A stretch of DNA of 35,712 nucleotides from Candidatus Gallacutalibacter pullistercoris (GTDB taxonomy: Bacteria; Bacillota; Clostridia; Oscillospirales; Acutalibacteraceae), in assembly GCA_018710915.1 (NCBI GenBank), contig DVIY01000162.1, positions 1 to 35,712 on the forward strand, in the 5' to 3' direction. Within the stretch, counting starts at the first letter, position 1, and every line of letters begins with the position of its first letter. The translations under genes and the position numbers were made by a program. The notes below the pieces were generated by a model. The model worked only from the letters and a program-made list of their open reading frames with translations. It ran no database searches and was not told where the DNA came from. Positions 27,939 through 35,712 of the stretch are shown piece after piece.

Positions 27939-28559
27939 TTATTCGTGCGGCAGTGTCCCCGCAATAATCATGGCCTGCACTTCAGGCAGTACAGCCGGTT
28001 CCACACACCGCAGCGGTAAAACCACGATTTTCCCCTGATAGAATAACGCTACAATATTCTCATACTGTGCACAGGAAGCCGATTTGCCATCCAGCGGGAT
28101 TTCCCATTCCTGGCCGTTCTTTTCCACCACAATGGAATCAGGGTAAATCTCCATGGTGAATTCTTCCCCGGAGGCCTGTTTTTTGGCCTGGTGGCGCATG
28201 CCCAGTTCGGGAACCAGCCAAATCACTGCGATTAAAACCACACAGACCACTGCCATCACCATTGCCCCGGTAAACCCATCAGCAATAAAATTTACCAGGA
28301 AAATAACAGCGGCAATCGCAAGCACAATTGTCTCAATCACTGCCCGCATACCGGTTGTTTTGATATACCCGGTATTTTTCAGGCACTGATAGATTTCTTC
28401 TTCGCGCAGGGTATAGTTCAGACGGATACCGGTCTGCACATCTTCATAAACAGCGGCGTCATCATCCGCCACCAGCTCCGCCTCCGAACCGTCCCATTCG
28501 GTAGCATCATCGTCTTCGGGTTCCTGACTGATTGTCTCCAATTCTCGGTCTTGATCCAT
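27939..28559 (-). CDS. YcxB-like membrane protein
   Basis: TM pair then EIYPDSIVVEKNGQEWEIPLDGKSASCAQYENIVALFYQGKIVVLPLRCVEP. Confidence 0.6.
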   Translation of the reverse strand: MDQDRELETISQEPEDDDATEWDGSEAELVADDDAAVYEDVQTGIRLNYTLREEEIYQCLKNTGYIKTTGMRAVIETIVLAIAAVIFLVNFIADGFTGAMVMAVVCVVLIAVIWLVPELGMRHQAKKQASGEEFTMEIYPDSIVVEKNGQEWEIPLDGKSASCAQYENIVALFYQGKIVVLPLRCVEPAVLPEVQAMIIAGTLPHE

Positions 28560-28652
28560 TTTGTTTTTATGCGCGCCAGAAAACGGCGCTTTCCTCCTTT
28601 GTGCAATTACAATGAGTTTAATTTTATTTTATATATACAAAAGGTTGTTGCT

Positions 28653-30698
<2,046 letters not shown>

Positions 30699-30771
30699 TC
30701 AATCATGATGGAAGGGAACCCCCGTAAGCCGAAACCGCCGGGGATTCCCACCAATACGATTCTATGTAGTT

Positions 30772-30777
30772 ATTATA
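30772..30777 (-). promoter_or_regulatory. Predicted extended -10 promoter element of gyrB
   Basis: Minus strand TGCTATAAT (TGnTATAAT). Confidence 0.6.
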
Positions 30778-30900
30778 GCACAAACGGCTTGAAAACACAA
30801 CAAAAGAGCGCAAAACAGCGTGTAAAAACCAGCTTTTTACAGAGGTTAAAAAACAATCAGCGGGGCAGCAGAAAAAACAGCTGCCCCGCAAAATTCATTT

Positions 30901-31314
30901 TCAAAGCACACGCGTCCGGCTCATTTCTTCCGGTGATTCTGCCGGTGCAGAATCCGCCTGCTGCTTCAGGTCATCCGGCTGCGTTTGGGAAGAAGCTCCG
31001 TTGACCCGGCGAAAAACCGGACGGCGAAGCTGCACACAGAACAGGCATAAAAGATAGAACACCACAAAAGGTGCCAGGACCGCCAGGACAGACCACCACG
31101 GCGCAGGGTTGAGCATCATGGTATACAGCAGGATCAACGCTCCCAGTACGACAGCTCCCAGCGCCATAAACGGCACCGCACTGGACAAAAACACGTTGGA
31201 GATCCCCATACACCGCGGGCAGCGGTATTCACCGCGGCGGCGCAGCCCCCAGCTGATAACGGGGTTTACTTTTTTCCCGCAATAGGGGCACTGAGCCCTT
31301 CCAAACAGTTTCAT
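30901..31314 (-). CDS. Small Zn-ribbon membrane protein
   Basis: MKLFGRAQCPYCGKKVNPVISWGLRRRGEYRCPRCMGISNVFLS followed by two TM segments. Confidence 0.7.
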   Translation of the reverse strand: MKLFGRAQCPYCGKKVNPVISWGLRRRGEYRCPRCMGISNVFLSSAVPFMALGAVVLGALILLYTMMLNPAPWWSVLAVLAPFVVFYLLCLFCVQLRRPVFRRVNGASSQTQPDDLKQQADSAPAESPEEMSRTRVL

Positions 31315-31348
31315 CGTCAGACTTCCTTTCGTGAATAAAATCGGCATT

Positions 31349-31621
31349 TTATAAATTTGCAAGGCCTTCTACAAATCCGGTGCGTTTACGCAGCGTGGCT
31401 GTAGAGATTTGTGAGATATAAACGGTAGTCCTGCCCGTTTCTCCCCTGCATAGGACAAAGGATTTGGGCATTTCCATAGACACGTTGATAACCCGCCCAG
31501 CCTTTTCTGCCGCCGCCAGATAGTCCCGCGTAATGCGGGAAACAGTGGAGTTTTCCATATCGAAGATCCCGATGATCTCATCCATTTTGATCACCGTATC
31601 CTGCCCTAAATGGAGATACAT
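31349..31621 (-). CDS. remB: Extracellular matrix regulator RemB-like (DUF370)
   Basis: MYLHLGQDTVIKMDEIIGIFDMENSTVSRITRDYL...KSFVLC...TTVYISQISTATLRKR; recF-remB-gyrB context. Confidence 0.88.
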   Translation of the reverse strand: MYLHLGQDTVIKMDEIIGIFDMENSTVSRITRDYLAAAEKAGRVINVSMEMPKSFVLCRGETGRTTVYISQISTATLRKRTGFVEGLANL

Positions 31622-31651
31622 CCGCTTTTTGCTCCTTTCTTCAGCGGCCGC

Positions 31652-32758
31652 TCATTCCTGACGGACCGCGCCTTCCTGCACACTGAAAATCCGCCCTTTT
31701 TCCAGCAGCCGAACACTGCCGGGATCACAGCAGGTAATAAAAATCTGCCGGCCTTCCAGATGGTTGAGCAAATAATCCTGCCTTCCCACATCCAGCTCGC
31801 TCATCACATCATCCAGCAGAACAGCCGGTGCTTCTCCAATTACCTGTTCCAACACCTCGGCCTCTGCAAGCTTCAGCGCAAGCACCACCGAGCGCTGCTG
31901 CCCCTGAGAACCAAAAATACGCGCTGCCGTTCCGTTAATCGTCAGCAGCAGGTCATCCCTGTGCGGGCCAACCGTTGTAAACCCCGCCCCAAGATCATCC
32001 CTGCGGCACGAAGACAGCGCCCGCAGCATCGCTGCACCGTATTCTCCCGAAGAAAGCCCCTCCTTTACCGCCGTCATCTGGCAGCACAGGCCGATCTCTT
32101 CACGCGCACCGGAAATCCCACGATAGATTTCAGCCGCCGATGGGCGAAGCCGCTGCACATAGCGCAGCCGCTCTTCCATAATGGCTCCGCCAAATCCCGC
32201 GAGGCGTTCATCCCAAATTTCCAGCGTGTCGAGCAGCTCGCGATGGCGGGGGATATCTTTCAAAAGGGAATTGCGCTGCTGGAGTGTACGGGCATATTGC
32301 GAAAGCAGCCCGGCATAGGAGGGCCGGATTTGGCAAAGAGCACTATCCAGAAACGCACGGCGTTCTGCAGGGCCGTCTTTTACCATCGAGAGATGCTCGG
32401 GTGAAAATACCACTGCGCAAAAAGTGCCGACCAGCGAAGAAGCTGACCGTTTATTCACGCCGTTCAAAACGGCGCTCCGGCGCCCTCCGCGAATTTTCAG
32501 CTGTGCCAGCTGTTCCCGTCCTCCGCCAAAAAAGGTCATCTCCAAAGAAGCCGGTTCTTCCCCAGCTTCCATTCGAACCAGGTCGCTGTCCCGCGCACCG
32601 CGGAAAGAATGTCCACCGGTAAAAAGCCAGATCCCTTCGATCAGGTTGGTTTTTCCCTGCGCATTGCTGCCGCAGATCACATTCACGCCAGGCGCCGGAC
32701 GGAAACTTCCCGAAAGCAGATTCCGATAATTTTCAAAACGAAGTTCGGTAACTCTCAC
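31652..32758 (-). CDS. recF: DNA replication/repair protein RecF
   Basis: [46 protein letters not shown] ... [17 protein letters not shown] ... [10 protein letters not shown]. Confidence 0.97.
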   Translation of the reverse strand: MRVTELRFENYRNLLSGSFRPAPGVNVICGSNAQGKTNLIEGIWLFTGGHSFRGARDSDLVRMEAGEEPASLEMTFFGGGREQLAQLKIRGGRRSAVLNGVNKRSASSLVGTFCAVVFSPEHLSMVKDGPAERRAFLDSALCQIRPSYAGLLSQYARTLQQRNSLLKDIPRHRELLDTLEIWDERLAGFGGAIMEERLRYVQRLRPSAAEIYRGISGAREEIGLCCQMTAVKEGLSSGEYGAAMLRALSSCRRDDLGAGFTTVGPHRDDLLLTINGTAARIFGSQGQQRSVVLALKLAEAEVLEQVIGEAPAVLLDDVMSELDVGRQDYLLNHLEGRQIFITCCDPGSVRLLEKGRIFSVQEGAVRQE

Positions 32759-32970
32759 TCGGCAGCCACCCGATAATCGATTCCAGCAAAAGAGGCCCCA
32801 TCGCCCGGACGCATTTTCTTTCCGCGCATGGTGCAGACTTCTCCATTGACCAGCACCTCGCCGTTTTGAATCGCGATTTTTGCCTGTCCGCCGGTTTCAA
32901 AAGCACCGGCCAGCTTGAGAAGGGCATCCAGCCGGATAAACTCCGTATCAATTGCAATGACATGTTCCAT
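32755..32970 (-). CDS. yaaA: S4-domain RNA-binding protein YaaA
   Basis: [56 protein letters not shown]; between dnaN and recF. Confidence 0.9.
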   Translation of the reverse strand: MEHVIAIDTEFIRLDALLKLAGAFETGGQAKIAIQNGEVLVNGEVCTMRGKKMRPGDGASFAGIDYRVAAE

Positions 32971-33027
32971 AGAATCCCTCCTAAAATATACAAAAAGTAT
33001 AAAATAAAAAATATACAAATAGTATAA

Positions 33028-34137
33028 TTAAAATTGTTCCGACTTCATCCGGACCGGCAGCACCAGGAAAAGGAAGGAATCGCCTTCTACCGGAAGCACT
33101 TTCATCGGGGAAAGCTCCCCGTTGAGCAGCAGCCGGACTTCATCTCCCTCGGAATTACGCAGCGCATCCAACAAATAGCGGTTATTAAAGCCAATCTCTA
33201 CGCGGTTCCCGCTGGTTTTGCAAAGAAGCTGATCAGTAGCACGGCCAATAGAAGTAGAACAAGAAAGCCGGATTTCGTTTTCTTCAAAGATAACTCTAAC
33301 CGGGCTTTTTAAACGGTCTGTAATCAAAAGCGAGACACGTTCAACGCTGTTAATAAATTCTCGCGTTTTAACAAAAACTTCAGTTGAAGTGCCCCCTCCA
33401 ATAGCAGCACGGTAATCCAGGAATTCCCCTTCCAGCAGGCTGGAGATCACCATATAATTGCCAATCGTAAAAAGGATATGGCGCCGCCCCACAAAAACCT
33501 CCAAATCTTCCTCTTCATCTCTCAGAAGCTTTAACAACTCAGAAAGTGTCTTTCCAGGAACGACAAATTTCATTTCTTCACCGCAGACAACAGGTTCCGT
33601 GCGGATCGCAAGCCGGTAACCATCTACAGAAACTACCCGTAATGTGTTGTTCGATATTTCGAACAGGCTGCCGGTGTGTACTGGTTTGGAATCATTATCT
33701 GCAACCGCAAACAGTGTCTGGCGGATCATACTTTTCAGCAATGGCTGCGAAAGTTTGAAAGAAACTGTTTCAGAAACAGATGGGAATTCGGGAAATTCTT
33801 CGGCCGGAATACCAATAATTGAAAAATCACTTGTGCCACTATGAATTATTGCTGTATTTTTTTCATCTGTATCAATAAAAAGTGTCTCTCCTGGCATTTT
33901 TCTAACGATATCACCGAAAAGCTTTGCGTTTAAAATGATTCTGCCGGGTTCTTCTACCGTGGCTTCCAGCCCAGTTTTCATTCCCAGTTCCATATCATAA
34001 GCGCTTAAACAGAGATTCCCGTTGTCTGCAGAAAGCAAAATTCCTTCCAATGCCGGAATTGTCGATTTGGTAGAAACAGCTCGCTGTATATTCAACACAG
34101 CTTCGGCTAAATCTTTTTGTGAAAGCGAGATTTTCAT
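33028..34137 (-). CDS. dnaN: DNA polymerase III beta subunit (sliding clamp)
   Basis: MKISLSQKDLAEAVLNIQRAVSTKSTIPALEGILLSADNGNLCLSAYDMELGMKT. Confidence 0.98.
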   Translation of the reverse strand: MKISLSQKDLAEAVLNIQRAVSTKSTIPALEGILLSADNGNLCLSAYDMELGMKTGLEATVEEPGRIILNAKLFGDIVRKMPGETLFIDTDEKNTAIIHSGTSDFSIIGIPAEEFPEFPSVSETVSFKLSQPLLKSMIRQTLFAVADNDSKPVHTGSLFEISNNTLRVVSVDGYRLAIRTEPVVCGEEMKFVVPGKTLSELLKLLRDEEEDLEVFVGRRHILFTIGNYMVISSLLEGEFLDYRAAIGGGTSTEVFVKTREFINSVERVSLLITDRLKSPVRVIFEENEIRLSCSTSIGRATDQLLCKTSGNRVEIGFNNRYLLDALRNSEGDEVRLLLNGELSPMKVLPVEGDSFLFLVLPVRMKSEQF

Positions 34138-34443
34138 AGGCAGTATCCTTTCTGCTGATATAAGCCAGCAATCTACAATGATAATTTAGTAACAGTAGTA
34201 GGCAGGACAAAAAAGTTGAATTCTTCGATTTTTCCAGATAAATTCTAAAGAAAATGAATTTTTATTCAGGGAAAGCAGGTTGAAGAAAAGAGGAAATCAA
34301 AGTGGGAGATTTTAATTCCCCACAGGGGTGTTGAAAACTCTGTGGGGAAAGTTGAAAAAATGTTGGCGCAGTAAAATCTTCAAAAAACGAGGTTTCCCCC
34401 GAAAATGTTTATAAGTGGAATGGAATTCAACTTTTTATATTGG
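34138..34443. other. dnaA-dnaN intergenic region, candidate part of oriC
   Basis: 306-bp AT-rich gap between dnaA and dnaN. Contains an inverted TTCCCCACA...TGTGGGGAA pair (34316-34349) and a trinucleotide-like run TAGTAACAGTAGTAGG (34187-34202). Confidence 0.5.
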
Positions 34444-35712
34444 TTATCGATCGCGGATATTTTTGATAATATCTTCGATGGTTGCTTTGGTTCGGGGATC
34501 TTTTACCATGTTCTTTTCGACCTGCTGAATAGCATATACTACGGTAGAATGATCCCGGCCCCCAAACTCTTCCCCGATGGATGCCATAGGAAGCTGTGTG
34601 ATATCCCGAACAACATACATGGCAATCTGTCTGGCATTTGAGACGGCAGCGTTCCGTTTGGCAGAACGGATATCATCCGGGGAAACGCCGAATGTCCGTC
34701 CGACTTCCTCGATAATCTTCTCAATGGTGACAGGGGCAGGCTGATCGTTGTTGATGATATCGCTGATAGCCGCTTGTGCGGTATTGATGCTGGGGGTCTT
34801 CCCTTCCAGAAGGTAATAAGCTTTCAGTTTTTTGACGGCGCCTTCCAGCTGGCGGATGTTGCTTTTTAATTTGTTTGCGATATATTCGCTCACGTTGTCC
34901 GGCACTACAATGTCGAGCAGCTCGGCTTTACGTTTGATAATTGCGATCCTTGTTTCAAAATCCGGAGGCTGAATATCTGCGGTCAGGCCCCATTCAAAAC
35001 GCGTTTTCAGGCGGTCTTCCAGGGTGGCAATATCTTTAGGCGGCCGGTCGGATGTCAGTACGATCTGCTTTTTGGATTCATACAGGGTATTAAAGGTATG
35101 GAAGAATTCTTCCTGGGTGGATTCCTTGCCGGCAATGAACTGGATATCGTCCACCAGCAGCGCGTCGGCCTGGCGGTATTTCTGTCTGAATTCCGGGGTC
35201 GTACCTTTACGGATGGCTTCGATAATCTCGTTTGTGAAATCGTCCCCTTTAATGTACAGGATGTTCATTTCAGGGTGGGTTTTTGAGATTTCGTTGCAGA
35301 TCGCGTACAGCAAATGCGTTTTGCCCAGTCCGGAGTTGCCATAAATAAACAGCGGGTTATACAGGGCGGCCGGTTTGGTTGCGACTGCCAGCGAAGCGGC
35401 ATGTGCAAATTTGTTGGAGGGCCCTACAATAAAAGTATCGAAGGTAAACTCGTAATCGTCGCTCTTTTTTTCCGCGCTTGATTTTTCACGTTTATCAGAA
35501 AGCTCTTCCTGTGTGCACAGTTTAATTTCGATTCCTGAACCGAAAACCTGTCCGAATGCTTCGGTTAATAAGTCGGAGTAGCAGCGGGTCAATGTTTGTT
35601 TGTGGAATTCGTTGGGAACTTCCAGGATTGCAATCCCCTTTGAGAAGTCCAGTGTTACAGGGGTGATCCGGCTGATCCAGGAGTTGTAGGCAACTTCTGT
35701 AATGTGTTTTTT
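34444..35712 (-). CDS. dnaA: Chromosomal replication initiator DnaA (N-terminus truncated by window edge)
   Basis: YNPLFIYGNSGLGKTHLLYAICNEI, LLVDDIQFIAGKESTQEEFFHTFN, GGRDHSTVVYAIQQVEK. The frame stays open through 35593-35712 (..VAYNSWISRITPVTLDFSKGIAILEVPNEFHKQTLTRCYSDLL). Confidence 0.98.
   Translation of the reverse strand, partial: KKHITEVAYNSWISRITPVTLDFSKGIAILEVPNEFHKQTLTRCYSDLLTEAFGQVFGSGIEIKLCTQEELSDKREKSSAEKKSDDYEFTFDTFIVGPSNKFAHAASLAVATKPAALYNPLFIYGNSGLGKTHLLYAICNEISKTHPEMNILYIKGDDFTNEIIEAIRKGTTPEFRQKYRQADALLVDDIQFIAGKESTQEEFFHTFNTLYESKKQIVLTSDRPPKDIATLEDRLKTRFEWGLTADIQPPDFETRIAIIKRKAELLDIVVPDNVSEYIANKLKSNIRQLEGAVKKLKAYYLLEGKTPSINTAQAAISDIINNDQPAPVTIEKIIEEVGRTFGVSPDDIRSAKRNAAVSNARQIAMYVVRDITQLPMASIGEEFGGRDHSTVVYAIQQVEKNMVKDPRTKATIEDIIKNIRDR

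Overview
Origin-proximal chromosomal segment of a Gram-positive, Firmicutes/Oscillospiraceae-like bacterium; taxonomy is inferred from gene content and order only. The right edge holds the minus-strand replication cluster dnaA(partial)-dnaN-yaaA(S4)-recF-remB-(Zn-ribbon membrane protein)-gyrB-two YcxB-like membrane proteins-gyrA. A plus-strand block at 17.4-24.7 kb carries an SGNH/GDSL hydrolase, a HAD phosphatase, glycogen synthase with an unusual Ala/Lys/Pro/Glu-rich N-terminal extension, ychF, an M14 carboxypeptidase and a Ser-rich lipoprotein. A minus-strand housekeeping block at 0-17 kb carries ybaK-like, cysS, cysE with a T-box leader, pgsA, rimO, recX-recA, prmC, DUF1385, a lipoprotein/response regulator/histidine kinase cassette, tex and an HGSNAT-like acyltransferase. 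No CRISPR array, tRNA, rRNA, transposase or prophage was recognised. The most notable non-coding signal is a roughly 277-bp structured interspersed repeat: two near-complete copies in opposite orientation (about 2080-2355 and 5481-5757) and a divergent third copy (core 16170-16212). Its hairpins differ by compensatory changes. Other candidates are a parS-like palindrome (2410-2425), a terminator hairpin at 22888-22936 that contains the next gene's Shine-Dalgarno and has a TATAAT in its loop, a terminator-like hairpin in the recA leader, and oriC-like elements between dnaA and dnaN. All were read by eye; no database search or folding was run.
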